Assembly (NCBI RefSeq): GCF_036013975.1
Contig: NZ_CP107904.1
Coordinates: 3,038,001 to 3,102,000 of the forward strand
Direction of reading: 5' to 3'
DNA: 64,000 bases
From: Kitasatospora sp. NBC_00458
GTDB lineage: Bacteria > Actinomycetota > Actinomycetes > Streptomycetales > Streptomycetaceae
The position numbers and the translations under genes were made by a program. The notes beneath the pieces were generated by a model. The model had not been told where the DNA came from, did not search any database, and saw only the letters and a list, made by a program, of their open reading frames with translations. Each line of letters opens with the position of its first letter. Positions within the stretch are counted from its first letter, which is position 1. This document shows, in pieces, positions 17,269-27,653 of the stretch.

Positions 17269-18336
17269 ATGACCGAGAAGCAGATCGTCGTACTGGGCGC
17301 CGGCTACGCGGGCCTCACCGCCGCGACCCGGGCCGGCAAGGGCGGCCGGGTGACCCTGATCGCCCCCGAGAACCGCTTCCTGCACCGCGTCCGCCAGCAC
17401 GAGACCGCCGCCGGCCGCCCCGAGCACCGCCCCGCCGTCGCCGAGGTCCTGCGCGGCCGGGGCGTGCGGCACGTCCAGGCCCGCGTCACCCGGCTCGACC
17501 CCACCGCCCGCAAGGTCTTCCTCGACAACGGCGACGCCGTCGCCTACGACACCCTGGTCTACGCCCTCGGCAGCCGCACCGCCTGGCACGGCGTCCCCGG
17601 CGCCGCCAAGCACGCCTACGGCGCCGAGCGGGCCGGCGAGATCGCCGGGAGGCTGCGCACCGCCGACCGCCCCGGCACCGTCGCCGTGGTCGGCGGCGGC
17701 GCCACCGGCATCGAACTCGCCGCCGAACTCGCCGAGGCCCACCCCGGCTGGAAGGTCCGCGTCCTCGCCGCCGGCCAGGTCGGCGGCTGGTTCTCGGCCA
17801 AGGGACGCGGTCACGTCCACGCCGTGCTCCGCGGACTCGGCGCAGAAATCCACGAGCACCACACCGTCACCGCCGTCGACGCCGGGGGCCTCGACACCAC
17901 CGCCGGCCGGATCCCCGCCGACCTCGTCGTCTGGGCCGCCGCGATGGAACCGCACCCGCTCGCCGCGGAGGCCGGCCTCACCGTCAACCCGGCCGGCCAG
18001 GTGGTCGTCGACGACCACCTGCGGTCGGTCTCACACCCCGAGGTGTACGCGATCGGCGACGCCGCCGAGGTCACCGTCCCCGGCACCGGCACCCTGCGGA
18101 TGGGCTGCGCCACCGCCCAGCCGATGGGCCGCTACCTCGGCAAGGTCCTCGCCGGACGCACCGACAAGCCCTACGCCTTCCGGTACGCCGTGCAGTGCCT
18201 GAGCCTCGGACGGCGCGAGGGCATGGTCCAGCTGATCCACGGGGACGACTCGATGCGGCCGACCGTCCTCACCGGCCGGACCGGACGGCTGGTGAAGGCG
18301 GCGATCGTCAACGCCGTGGTCATGTCGCTGCGCTGA
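17269..18336 (+). CDS. FAD-dependent NAD(P)H oxidoreductase (NDH-2-like)
   Basis: A 355-residue two-dinucleotide-binding flavoprotein. The N-terminal FAD site IVVLGAGYAGLTAA (about 5-18), the second Rossmann motif VAVVGGGATGIELAAEL (about 140) and the FAD-closing YAIGDAAEV (about 260) are complete. Family members oxidise NADH and pass electrons to a quinone or other acceptor; there is no C-terminal membrane helix. ATG at 17269 has AAGGAG 9 nt upstream. It is the probable target of the preceding ECF41 sigma factor, as oxidoreductases of the COE group (carboxymuconolactone decarboxylase, oxidoreductase, epimerase) are its typical partners. The substrate is unknown. Confidence 0.88.
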   Translation: MTEKQIVVLGAGYAGLTAATRAGKGGRVTLIAPENRFLHRVRQHETAAGRPEHRPAVAEVLRGRGVRHVQARVTRLDPTARKVFLDNGDAVAYDTLVYALGSRTAWHGVPGAAKHAYGAERAGEIAGRLRTADRPGTVAVVGGGATGIELAAELAEAHPGWKVRVLAAGQVGGWFSAKGRGHVHAVLRGLGAEIHEHHTVTAVDAGGLDTTAGRIPADLVVWAAAMEPHPLAAEAGLTVNPAGQVVVDDHLRSVSHPEVYAIGDAAEVTVPGTGTLRMGCATAQPMGRYLGKVLAGRTDKPYAFRYAVQCLSLGRREGMVQLIHGDDSMRPTVLTGRTGRLVKAAIVNAVVMSLR

Positions 18337-18356
18337 ACGCGCCCCGCCCCGGAACG

Positions 18357-18410
18357 CCCGAGGGGCCCGGGACACCGCCGCGACGTGAGCGGTGTCCCGG
18401 GCCCCTCGGG
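18357..18410. terminator. Bidirectional terminator between oxidoreductase and lepA
   Basis: A perfect 22-bp stem (18357-18378 with 18389-18410) and 10-nt loop in the 83-nt gap between convergent genes. Confidence 0.88.
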
Positions 18411-18419
18411 GCGCCGTCG

Positions 18420-20288
<1,869 letters not shown>

Positions 20289-20525
20289 CTTGGTCCGATT
20301 CTCCGTTGGTCCGGGGGCCGGGGGTGTCCGGATCATCGCTGACCGGCTTCCCGGGCGACCGGACGGTCGTCCGATCGAGATAGTTCCTCCCATCTTCCCA
20401 CCTCCCGCGAGCGGGACGCGCGCCGCCGTCCGGTTCGGGCCCCGCCACCCGCCCCGCGGCGGCCGCACGGCCGCCGGGCCGGGTCCGTTCCCCCGGCCGC
20501 GGCGGCCCGGGCAGGATGGCGCCCC

Positions 20526-20831
20526 ATGATCCTCGAAAGCGCACTGCTCGACGTCCTGCCCGGCCAGGAGGAGGCCTTCCTCGCCGCCTTCACCGAGGCC
20601 AGGCCACTGATCTCCGTCCAGCCCGGCTTCCGCTCGCTGGAACTGCGCCGCTGCCTGGACGAGGGGCGGGGCTCACGGTTCCTGCTCCAGGTGGAGTGGG
20701 AGACACTGGAGGCGCACACCGAGGGGTTCCGGCGCTCCGCCGAGTACCCGCGGTGGCGCGAACTGCTGCACCACCACTACCGGCCGTTCCCCGAGGTCGA
20801 GCACTACGGCGAACCCGTCCTGCGTGCCTGA
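20526..20831 (+). CDS. ABM-domain (antibiotic biosynthesis monooxygenase-like) protein
   Basis: A 101-residue single-domain protein of the dimeric alpha-beta barrel ABM superfamily: [22 protein letters not shown] at the start, then [16 protein letters not shown] and [13 protein letters not shown]. Members range from cofactor-less oxygenases to proteins of unknown role, so the name does not imply antibiotic synthesis. A monocistronic plus-strand gene between lepA and rpsT. The ribosome site is not obvious; CAGGAT 8 nt before ATG could be a -10 of a near-leaderless transcript. Confidence 0.78.
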   Translation: MILESALLDVLPGQEEAFLAAFTEARPLISVQPGFRSLELRRCLDEGRGSRFLLQVEWETLEAHTEGFRRSAEYPRWRELLHHHYRPFPEVEHYGEPVLRA

Positions 20832-20868
20832 GCACCCGCCCGCGGCGCCGGGGCCGCGCCCGCCCGGT

Positions 20869-20898
20869 TTGGGGCGGACGGCGCGCCCCTGGTAGCGT
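20869..20898 (+). promoter_or_regulatory. Candidate rpsT promoter
   Basis: TTGGGG (20869-20874), 18 nt, TAGCGT (20893-20898). It predicts a leader of about 120 nt before rpsT. Confidence 0.5.
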
Positions 20899-20960
20899 TG
20901 GCCGCTGCACCTGGCCCCGGCATGCCCTCTCAGCAGGTCCGGCGGCCGCGCGGTGCAACC

Positions 20961-20991
20961 CTCCCCCAGGCTCCGGCCGGGGGAACCCCCA
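20961..20991 (+). repeat. CCCCC..CCGGGGG hairpin of a dispersed Streptomyces type
   Basis: In the rpsT leader, CTCCCCCAGG followed by CCGGGGG and AACCCCCA can form a short hairpin. The same arrangement is, from memory, a frequently repeated intergenic element in streptomycete genomes. Only one copy was noticed in this window. Confidence 0.45.
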
Positions 20992-21025
20992 GAACCGTTT
21001 ATCCAGACAAGACTGAGGCTCCTTC

Positions 21026-21295
21026 GTGGCGAACATCAAGTCCCAGATCAAGCGCAACAAGACCAACGAGAAGGCGCGCCTGCGCAACAAGGCCGTCAAG
21101 TCCTCGCTGAAGACCGCCCTGCGCAAGGCCCGTGAGGCCGCTGCCGCCGGCGAGACCGAGAAGGCCGCCGTGCTGGCCCGCGCCGCCTCCAAGGCGCTGG
21201 ACAAGGCCGTGAGCAAGGGCGTCATCCACGCCAACCAGGCCGCCAACAAGAAGTCGGCCATCACCAAGCGCGTCAACACCGCCGTCCAGGCCTGA
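21026..21295 (+). CDS. rpsT: 30S ribosomal protein S20
   Basis: An 89-residue S20, full length and highly basic ([38 protein letters not shown]). It binds 16S rRNA near the base of the 30S body early in assembly. GTG start at 21026 with GAGG 7 nt upstream. It lies in the conserved order lepA-rpsT-holA with lepA and holA on the other strand. A long leader with a hairpin precedes it; S20 autoregulation is known in E. coli but no such element is proved here. Confidence 0.98.
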   Translation: MANIKSQIKRNKTNEKARLRNKAVKSSLKTALRKAREAAAAGETEKAAVLARAASKALDKAVSKGVIHANQAANKKSAITKRVNTAVQA

Positions 21296-21458
21296 CGCCA
21301 CCGGGGCCGCACAGACGGCCCCTACCCTCGTGGCCGACCGGCCCTCTACCCGGTCACCCGAGGCGCAGAGAACGACTCGCACCGCACGCGGCCTGCGTTC
21401 GCCACGCGGGTGCGGTGCACACAGAGTGACCAGAAGCCCCGAATCATCGGCCTTCTCC

Positions 21459-21492
21459 TACTGCCCGACCGGTCCCCACCGGTCGGGCAGTA
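21459..21492. terminator. Bidirectional terminator between rpsT and lipoprotein gene
   Basis: A perfect 15-bp stem (21459-21473 with 21478-21492) and a CCCC loop, between convergent genes. Confidence 0.85.
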
Positions 21493-21508
21493 CGCGTTCC
21501 GGACCGGT

Positions 21509-22051
21509 TCAGCCGACCCTGGTCCAGCGCTGACAGCCCTGGGTCTTGAACACGACGTCCGACTTCTTGACGGTCACGACGCCCTGCCCCATCAGGTTCT
21601 CGTTGGCGATGATCGAGCCGAGCTCGCCGTCGCTGCTCCGGCTCCGCTCCCAGTAGCAGAGGCCGAGACTGCCCGGGCCCTCGGTGCGGTAGGTGCCGGG
21701 CCTGATGTCCGTACCGACCAGGTAGGTGCCGCTGCCGGCGATCGTGTCACCCGGCGCGGCGGTGGCGGCGTCGCCGGTGGTGTCGGCGCCGTCGGCGGTG
21801 GCGGCCGAACCCTGCGGGACCGCTGTGACCGTGGCGGTCGCCGTCACGGTGGCGGTCGCCGTCACGGTGACGGCCGGGGCCGGGGCGGCGGGGACGGTGA
21901 CCGTCGCCGTGACGGTCTGGGTGACGGTGGGCTGCGGAGCGGGCGCGGCCGCCTCCGGGGCAGCGCCCGAGCACGCCGTGAGCGCGCCCAGCAGGCCGCC
22001 TGCCGCCACTGCGGCCCGGGCCGCGACGGACATGGTGATTCGAACGGGCAA
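21509..22051 (-). CDS. Secreted lipoprotein with VT-rich linker
   Basis: A 180-residue predicted lipoprotein. A short basic N-region and hydrophobic helix end in the lipobox GALTAC (about residues 23-28). A low-complexity Val-Thr-Ala stretch follows (about 40-80), encoded by repeated GTCACGGTGGC-type units, then a compact domain GTYLVGTDIRPGTYRTEG with two Cys (CYW..., QGCQRW) common in actinobacterial exported proteins of unknown function. TTG at 22049-22051 is chosen because AGGGGGG lies just upstream; an ATG six codons later has no ribosome site. A TAGGGT -10 lies about 35 nt upstream. Confidence 0.75.
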   Translation of the reverse strand: MPVRITMSVAARAAVAAGGLLGALTACSGAAPEAAAPAPQPTVTQTVTATVTVPAAPAPAVTVTATATVTATATVTAVPQGSAATADGADTTGDAATAAPGDTIAGSGTYLVGTDIRPGTYRTEGPGSLGLCYWERSRSSDGELGSIIANENLMGQGVVTVKKSDVVFKTQGCQRWTRVG

Positions 22052-22084
22052 GGTCCCCCCTGGAACACGTGACTGGTGGGACCC

Positions 22085-22152
22085 GACCCTACCGAGGGCC
22101 CGCGGGCGCCGCCGAACTGCCTGTCGCACCCCGAGCCGGGACCGGTAGGGTC
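22085..22152. promoter_or_regulatory. Mirror-image -10 elements of two divergent promoters
   Basis: TAGGGT occurs on the minus strand (22086-22091) pointing at the lipoprotein and on the plus strand (22146-22151) pointing at the membrane-protein gene. Both belong to a 10-bp inverted repeat, GACCCTACCG (22085-22094) and CGGTAGGGTC (22143-22152). Predicted leaders are about 27 and 36 nt. The -35 regions are weak. Confidence 0.6.
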
Positions 22153-22193
22153 TGCTCCCGGCAGCTTCGCCGAGGGCCCGAGGGGACACCACA

Positions 22194-23048
22194 TTGGGGA
22201 CACCGCCACCACCGCCGCCGAACGGGCCGGGCTTCGCCGGCTTCCCGCCGCAGGCGAGCACTCCGCCGCCACAGGTCCCCGCACCCGGCGGACCGCCCGG
22301 CTTCGGGCCCCCGCCCGGACTGCCCAGCTCCCCCGGCGCGCCCACCCCGACCGGCACTCCCACCGTCCCCGGCACCCCCGCCGCCCCGGGCGGCCGCACC
22401 GGCGGGAACCTGCGCCGGAACGCGGTCTGGGCCTTCGTCGGCGCGATCCTCGCCTCGGCCGTGTGGACCGGCACCGTCACCCTCGTGCCCGGCCTCGTGA
22501 ACGGCGGCTCCTCGGCCCGGAGCATCGGCGGCTACCACCCCGTCGACAAGATCTGCGACGCGGGCAAGCTCACCGCGTTCCGGCAGAAGTACAAGATGGT
22601 GGACAGCTACCCGCTGGAGCACACCGGGCGCAGCGAGTCGATGGACATCATGCGGTGCTACGCCCTGATGAAGCGGACGGTCAGCGACAGCGACACCCCC
22701 GACTACGCCACCCTCGACATCCGCGTCGAACTGCACAAGGCCGTCGACTCCTCACCCGAGTTCGCCGCCACCCGGCACTACTTCGAGCAGCAGAAGTACG
22801 AGATCACCGGTGTGCCGGACCTCGGCGAGGAGGCCTACTTCGCCTACGGGGACGAGCCGACCAGCTCGGACAAGAGCTTCCACGACATCAACTACTACCT
22901 GCAGGTCCGCGACGGCGGCCTGACCTACTCGCTCTACTGGACCGACAACTACCAGACCGGCAAGAACCACACGCTGGACCGCGAGACCGTCCGCCGCGCG
23001 ATGCTCGACGACACCCGGGACCTGCTCAAGGCCATCGGCGGCAGGTAG
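22194..23048 (+). CDS. Proline-rich single-pass membrane protein
   Basis: A 284-residue protein of unknown function. A disordered Pro/Gly-rich cytosolic N-terminus (about 1-70, with a PPPPPP run) is followed by a single transmembrane helix (about 78-100, AVWAFVGAILASAVWTGTV) and an extracellular domain of about 180 residues with two Cys (ICDAG, MRCYAL) and many aromatic residues. TTG start at 22194 with AGGGG 8 nt upstream. It shares a divergent, symmetric promoter region with the lipoprotein, so the two may be co-controlled and act at the cell surface. Confidence 0.78.
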   Translation: MGTPPPPPPNGPGFAGFPPQASTPPPQVPAPGGPPGFGPPPGLPSSPGAPTPTGTPTVPGTPAAPGGRTGGNLRRNAVWAFVGAILASAVWTGTVTLVPGLVNGGSSARSIGGYHPVDKICDAGKLTAFRQKYKMVDSYPLEHTGRSESMDIMRCYALMKRTVSDSDTPDYATLDIRVELHKAVDSSPEFAATRHYFEQQKYEITGVPDLGEEAYFAYGDEPTSSDKSFHDINYYLQVRDGGLTYSLYWTDNYQTGKNHTLDRETVRRAMLDDTRDLLKAIGGR

Positions 23049-23236
23049 CCGGCGCGGAGCGGTGTCCGGGCAGCGCGGACCTCGGGGCAGCGCGCCCGGG
23101 CGGGGCGATGTGCCCGGAGGCCGGGGGCTCAGCGTCCGCACACGGCCCGGTCCGCACCCGTCGTCGTACTGGTGCGGGCCGGGCCGCACGGCGTGCCTCC
23201 GGGGCCATCCGGGTGATCAGGTACGCCCGGGTGCGC

Positions 23237-24235
23237 TCAGTAGGACGGCCGGGAACCGGCGCGGGCGGCCCGGGACACGGCGACCACGGCCCGTTCGAGG
23301 GCGAAGGCCGGGTCGTCGGAGCCGCCCTTGACGGCGGCGTCCGCCTGCGCGATCGCGGTCAGCGCCACGGCCACCGCGTCGCCGGTCCAGCCGCGCATCT
23401 GCTGCCGCACCCGGTCGATCTTCCAGGGCGGCATGCCCAGCTCGCGCGCGAGGTCGCCCGGGCGCATGTTCCGCCCGGCGGTCGCCAGCCTCCCGATGCT
23501 CCGCACGCCGGAGGCCAGCGCATAGGTGATGCCGGTCGGCGGCTGGCCCACGGCGAGCGCCCAGCGCAGTCGTTCCAGGGCCTCGGCGGTCCGGCCGGTG
23601 ACCGCCAGGTCCGCCACCTCGAAGCCGGTCGCCTCGGCCCGGCCGCTGTAGTAGCGGGCGACCACCGTCTCGTCGATCGTGCCCTCGACGTCCGAGGTGA
23701 GCTGACTGCACGCGGCCGCCAGTTCGCGCAGATCGCTTCCGAGCGCGTCCAGCAGCGCCTGGCACGCCTCCGGTGTCGCCGAGCGCCCGAGGGTGCGGAA
23801 CTCGCCCTTGACGAACGCCAGCCGCTCGTTCGCCTTCGCCAGCTTGGCGCAGGCGACCTCCCGGCCGCCCGCCTTCCGCCCCGCGTCCAGCAGGCCCTTG
23901 CCCTTGGCGCCGCCCGCGTGCACCAGCACGATGATCACTTCGTCTGCGGGGGCCTCGATGTACGCCTTGACCTCCTTGACGGAGTCCGCGGAGAGGTCCT
24001 GCGCCGCCCTCACCACGATCACCTTGCGCTCGGCGAACAACGAGGGGGTGGTCAGCTCGGCCAGGCTGCCGGGCTGGAGACTCCCGGGTGCGAGGTCCCG
24101 CACGTCGGTGTCCGGATCCGCCGCCCTCGCCGCCGCCACCACCTGGGCGACCGCTCGGTCCAGCAGCAGCTCCTCCTGGCCGACCGCGAGGGTCAGCGGG
24201 GCGAGCAGGTCGTCGGGTGCACTCTTCCTGGCCAT
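23237..24235 (-). CDS. holA: DNA polymerase III subunit delta
   Basis: A 332-residue delta subunit of the clamp loader, which opens the beta clamp during replication. The divergent AAA+-like fold is recognisable from LTLAVGQEELLLDRAV, TTPSLFAERKVIVVRAAQDLS, VLVHAGGAKGKGL, DLRELAAACSQL and the C-terminal collar region (GMPPWKIDRVRQQMRGW). The usual length is 320-340. It is conserved beside rpsT and comEC. ATG at 24233-24235; no strong SD, a short AGG lies just upstream. Confidence 0.93.
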   Translation of the reverse strand: MARKSAPDDLLAPLTLAVGQEELLLDRAVAQVVAAARAADPDTDVRDLAPGSLQPGSLAELTTPSLFAERKVIVVRAAQDLSADSVKEVKAYIEAPADEVIIVLVHAGGAKGKGLLDAGRKAGGREVACAKLAKANERLAFVKGEFRTLGRSATPEACQALLDALGSDLRELAAACSQLTSDVEGTIDETVVARYYSGRAEATGFEVADLAVTGRTAEALERLRWALAVGQPPTGITYALASGVRSIGRLATAGRNMRPGDLARELGMPPWKIDRVRQQMRGWTGDAVAVALTAIAQADAAVKGGSDDPAFALERAVVAVSRAARAGSRPSY

Positions 24236-24307
24236 CGCCTACCAGCATCCCACGGGGCGCGGACACCCCCGGCCCGTCCGTCCCGGCACCCACGGGACAA
24301 TGGCCGG

Positions 24308-24601
24308 GTGACCGAAGATCCCACCACCGACCGGCCGCACGGCTTCGACCCCGACGCCCGGCAACTGCTCGTCCTGCCCGACCGCGACGCCGCGGAGGAG
24401 GCCGCGGAGGAGCTCGGCGCCGACCACCCCGACCTCGGCGAGCTCGAAATCGTCCGCGACGCACTCGCCGGCGAGGACGACGCCGAGGACGCCCAGTGGC
24501 TGGTGGTCGTGGAACCCCCCGAGTCCGGCTGGACGCCCGACCGGCTGCACGCCCTCGACACCCTCGCCGCCGGCTACGAGGGCTGGCGCGAGCAGGGCTG
24601 A
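24308..24601 (+). CDS. Small acidic hypothetical protein
   Basis: A 97-residue protein rich in Asp and Glu (MTEDPTTDRPHGFDPDARQLLVLPDRDAAEEAAEEL is its opening character), with a Trp-containing end (GWTPDRLHALDTLAAGYEGW). No transmembrane segment or known domain is recognised. It probably begins at GTG 24308: GACAAT ends 6 nt upstream, fitting a leaderless transcript. It is divergent from holA with a 72-nt gap and convergent with comEC across a strong terminator. Codon use is typical of the window, supporting a real gene. Confidence 0.7.
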   Translation: MTEDPTTDRPHGFDPDARQLLVLPDRDAAEEAAEELGADHPDLGELEIVRDALAGEDDAEDAQWLVVVEPPESGWTPDRLHALDTLAAGYEGWREQG

Positions 24602-24661
24602 CCGCCGCCCGGCCTCGCCTGAGCGGCACAGTGCGGACCAGCGCAGTGCGGACCGGCGCAG

Positions 24662-24708
24662 TGCCGTTGCGCAGGAAGTCGGCGGACCCGACTTCCTGCG
24701 CAACGGCA
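24662..24708. terminator. Very strong bidirectional hairpin
   Basis: A perfect 21-bp stem (24662-24682 with 24688-24708) with a 5-nt loop between convergent genes. Flanking 24628-24661 carries two near-copies of GCGCAGTGCGGACC, so the arm may be built from a short repeat. Confidence 0.88.
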
Positions 24709-24907
24709 GTCGCCGTGCGGCCCCTGCCCTGCCGACCTGCCGGCCCGCCTGCTTGCGCGTCCGTCCGTCCGTCCGGGCCGGACCCGGCCCGGACGGACAG
24801 CGCTCCGCTTTCCCGGGCCCCGCCCCTCCCCCCTCCCCCACCCCCTCCTCCCCCGTCCCCTGCCCCCCGGCCCCGAGTCTTCGGTGGGGAGGAGGTGGTT
24901 CCGGAGG
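24709..24907. other. C-run tract downstream of comEC
   Basis: No gene. 24763-24776 is a GTCC tetranucleotide run. 24812-24880 is almost pure C/T with at least six runs of four or more C, so the comEC-strand transcript would contain several G-runs able to form G-quadruplexes after the stop codon. Confidence 0.6.
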
Positions 24908-27604
24908 TCAGCCGGGCGGGGCGCGCCGACGGTGGGAGGGGTGCGGGCCCTGCGGGTGGACGACCGCTCCGAGGCGGGCCGGGGAGTCACCCGTCACTGC
25001 GATGTCACCGGCACGGTCCGTCCGCAGCACCGCGGCGCCCAGGGACCGCAACCGGTCCACCGTGCGCGGCGACGGGTGGCCGTACGGATTGTCGGCACCG
25101 CAGGAGATCAACGCCAGCCTCGGCCCCAACGCGGCGGCCAGCGACCAGTCCTGATGGGCGGAGCCGTGGTGGGCCACCTTCAGCACGTCCACCCTCGCCG
25201 CACCCCCGGCCGTACTCATCCGGCCCAGCAGTGCCTCCTGGGCCGGGGGCTCCAGATCGCCCAGCAGGGCCATCCGCACGCCGCCCGCCAGGGTCACCAG
25301 CACCGCGACGCTCGCGTTGTTCGCGTCCGAGGCCACCGCCCGTTCCCTTCCGTCCGGCCACAGCACCTCCCACAACACCCCCGGTCCCGCGGACCGGCGC
25401 TCGCCGAGCCCGGCCCGCAGCAGCGGCACCCCGGCGGCCGAAGCCCACGCCGCCACCCGGGCGGCCTCCCCCGGCGGATCGTCCAGCACCGTCCCCTCGA
25501 CGGCTCCGACCCTCCGACCCCGCAGCACGCCCGGCAGACCCTCCACGTGATCGGCGTGGAAGTGGGTCGCCAGGAACAGCGGAACCCGGGTGATGCCGAG
25601 GTCGCGCAGACACCGGTCGGCTGCCTGGGGATCCGGCCCGGCGTCCACCACCACGGCGCTGTCCGGCGGGCCGCCGCCGTCCCCGGCGACGGGCAGCACC
25701 AGCATGTCCCCCTGCCCCACGTCACACATGACCAGCCGCCAGTCCGGGGGCGGCCAGCCGGTCGCGACCCTCGCGAGCAGCGGCGGCCGGAGCAGCACGG
25801 TGAGCAGGACCAGCAGAAGCACGCCCGCCACCAGCGGCCGGGCCCAGCCGCGCGGCGCCCGCCGGCCGGCCGGACCGGCACGCCGGGGCAGCAGCAACGG
25901 CACCGCCAGGCAGAGCGCGGCCGTCCCCACCGCGAGGGTCACCGTGCCGAACAGACCTCCCGGCCAGGACAGCCGGGCGCCCGGCAGCTCGGCGCCGTAC
26001 CTGGCCACCGCCGCCAGCCAGCCCGCCGGGACGGCGGCCGGCTCCGCCAACAGCCTGGCGAGGGCCGGGGAGAGCGGATCGACCGCGAGCACCGTGAAAC
26101 CGAGCAGGGTCGCCGGGGCGACCGCCAGCTCGGCCACCAGGTTGCACGGGATGCCGACCAGGCTGACGTGCCCGGAGAGCAGCACCGTCACCGGTGCGCA
26201 GAGCGCCTGGGCGGCGGCCGTCGCCCCGACGGCGCCCGCGAGGTGGTGCGGCCAGCCTCGTGCCCTCAGGGCTGCCGCCCAGTACGGGCCGAGGACCACC
26301 AGGCCGCCGGTGGCGAGCACCGACAGCAGGAAGCCGTAGGACCGGGCCAGGTGGGGATCGAGGAGGACCAGGAGCAGGGCGGTGCCCGCGAGGGCCGGCA
26401 CCGCTTGGCGGGGACGGCCGGTCGCCAGCGCCAGGAGCCCGATCAGGCCCGTGCCAGCCGCCCTGAGCACGCTGGGCTCGGGCCTGCAGACCGTGACGAA
26501 GGCCAGCGTGACGGCGGCCCCGAGCAGCGCAGTGGTGCGCAGCGGAATCCCGAACAGGGCTGCCAGGCCCCGGCGTTCGGCGGTTCCGGCCCGCCCCGGG
26601 GCGCCCAGCAGCACGCCCAGCACGATCGCGAGGTTGGCCCCGCTGACGGCGACCAGGTGGGACAGGTCGGTGGCCCGGAAGGCCTCCCGGAGCTCCTCCG
26701 GCAGGCGCGACGTGTCGCCGACGACCAAGCCGGGCAGCAGCCCGCGCGGGTCCGGCGGAAGATGGTCGGTCGCCGCGCGCAGCCCTGCCCGCAGGCGGCC
26801 GGCGACGCGTTGCGGCAGGCTCGGCGGTGCGAGCTGTCTCGGCTCGCCGTGCGCGATCAGCAGCGCCGCCGAGTCGGCGTCGTGCTCCCCCGCCGGGCGG
26901 ACCGTCGCTCCGACCGCCAGCCTGGTCGAGGGCAGCACCCGTTCCCAGGCATCCGTCTCGCCCTCCCTGACCATCACCGTGACCGGGGTCCGGCTGCGGA
27001 CCGTGTGCGAGCCCGGTCCGGCGGGGAACCCGTCCGGCACGACGACCCGGTCCACCACGGCGTCCAGCGTGAGCAGCCGTTGCCCGGCGCCGGACCCACC
27101 GGCCCGGGAGGTGTGCGGGCGGGGGTCGCCGGTGACGGTCAGTTCGACGCCGATCTCCGGGGCGGGGAGGGCGGCTCGGGCCAGCTCGGGCAGCGGTCCG
27201 CGGTGCAGGTCGGCGGTGTGCAGGAGGGCGGCGGCCGTGGCGGCCGCCCCGGTGAGCAGCACGGCGGCGGATGTCAGGGCGGCGGCGCGGCGGCGGCAGG
27301 TGCCCGGGCGGCGGAGCAGCAGGGCGAAGCCGAGGAGCGCCGCCACCGCTGCGGCCGAGGTGAGGGCGGCGCCGTGCCCCGGGCCCAGTCCGAGGACCGC
27401 GGCCGTGACCGCCCACGCGGAGACGGCCGGGAGGAGCAGTCGGAGGTCCTCCGGCTGTGCCTGAGTGGTCGGCGGGTTCTTCCTCGCAGCGGAGTCGAGG
27501 ACGGCAGTGGTGATGACGGCACCTCCTTTCGGACGCGGGCGGGTACAGGAGTCGGCGCAGGGGGCGGGGCAGTGGCGCAGTGGCACCGACACCGGCACCG
27601 GCAC
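24908..27604 (-). CDS. comEC: DNA uptake channel / internalisation protein ComEC
   Basis: A ComEC of up to 898 residues, fused to a metallo-beta-lactamase-like domain. Several N-terminal helices are followed by an external OB-like domain (about 145-270), the ComEC core with LVAVSGANLAIVLG (about 310) and about ten helices, then a beta-lactamase domain with CDVGQGD, THFHADH (about 680) and VLKVAHHGS. It would move single-stranded DNA across the membrane; its natural role in streptomycetes is not settled. The start is doubtful: the only in-frame standard codons are GTGs at 27586-27604 without a ribosome site, whereas AAGGAGG at 27522-27528 lies 7 nt before an ATC codon (27512-27514). Confidence 0.92.
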   Translation of the reverse strand: MPVPVSVPLRHCPAPCADSCTRPRPKGGAVITTAVLDSAARKNPPTTQAQPEDLRLLLPAVSAWAVTAAVLGLGPGHGAALTSAAAVAALLGFALLLRRPGTCRRRAAALTSAAVLLTGAAATAAALLHTADLHRGPLPELARAALPAPEIGVELTVTGDPRPHTSRAGGSGAGQRLLTLDAVVDRVVVPDGFPAGPGSHTVRSRTPVTVMVREGETDAWERVLPSTRLAVGATVRPAGEHDADSAALLIAHGEPRQLAPPSLPQRVAGRLRAGLRAATDHLPPDPRGLLPGLVVGDTSRLPEELREAFRATDLSHLVAVSGANLAIVLGVLLGAPGRAGTAERRGLAALFGIPLRTTALLGAAVTLAFVTVCRPEPSVLRAAGTGLIGLLALATGRPRQAVPALAGTALLLVLLDPHLARSYGFLLSVLATGGLVVLGPYWAAALRARGWPHHLAGAVGATAAAQALCAPVTVLLSGHVSLVGIPCNLVAELAVAPATLLGFTVLAVDPLSPALARLLAEPAAVPAGWLAAVARYGAELPGARLSWPGGLFGTVTLAVGTAALCLAVPLLLPRRAGPAGRRAPRGWARPLVAGVLLLVLLTVLLRPPLLARVATGWPPPDWRLVMCDVGQGDMLVLPVAGDGGGPPDSAVVVDAGPDPQAADRCLRDLGITRVPLFLATHFHADHVEGLPGVLRGRRVGAVEGTVLDDPPGEAARVAAWASAAGVPLLRAGLGERRSAGPGVLWEVLWPDGRERAVASDANNASVAVLVTLAGGVRMALLGDLEPPAQEALLGRMSTAGGAARVDVLKVAHHGSAHQDWSLAAALGPRLALISCGADNPYGHPSPRTVDRLRSLGAAVLRTDRAGDIAVTGDSPARLGAVVHPQGPHPSHRRRAPPG

Positions 27605-27653
27605 TGGGGAGGCGGCACAGGGGAGGCGTGCGGCGGCGCAGCTCGGTCCGCCG

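Noticed and set aside
20526..20831. Antibiotic biosynthesis function from the ABM domain
   Set aside because: No biosynthetic genes are near; the small domain is widespread in proteins of other or unknown function.
22076..24601. 841-codon plus-strand frame
   Set aside because: Only its last 97 codons (from GTG 24308) look like a gene; the rest is out of frame with the membrane-protein gene and antisense to holA.
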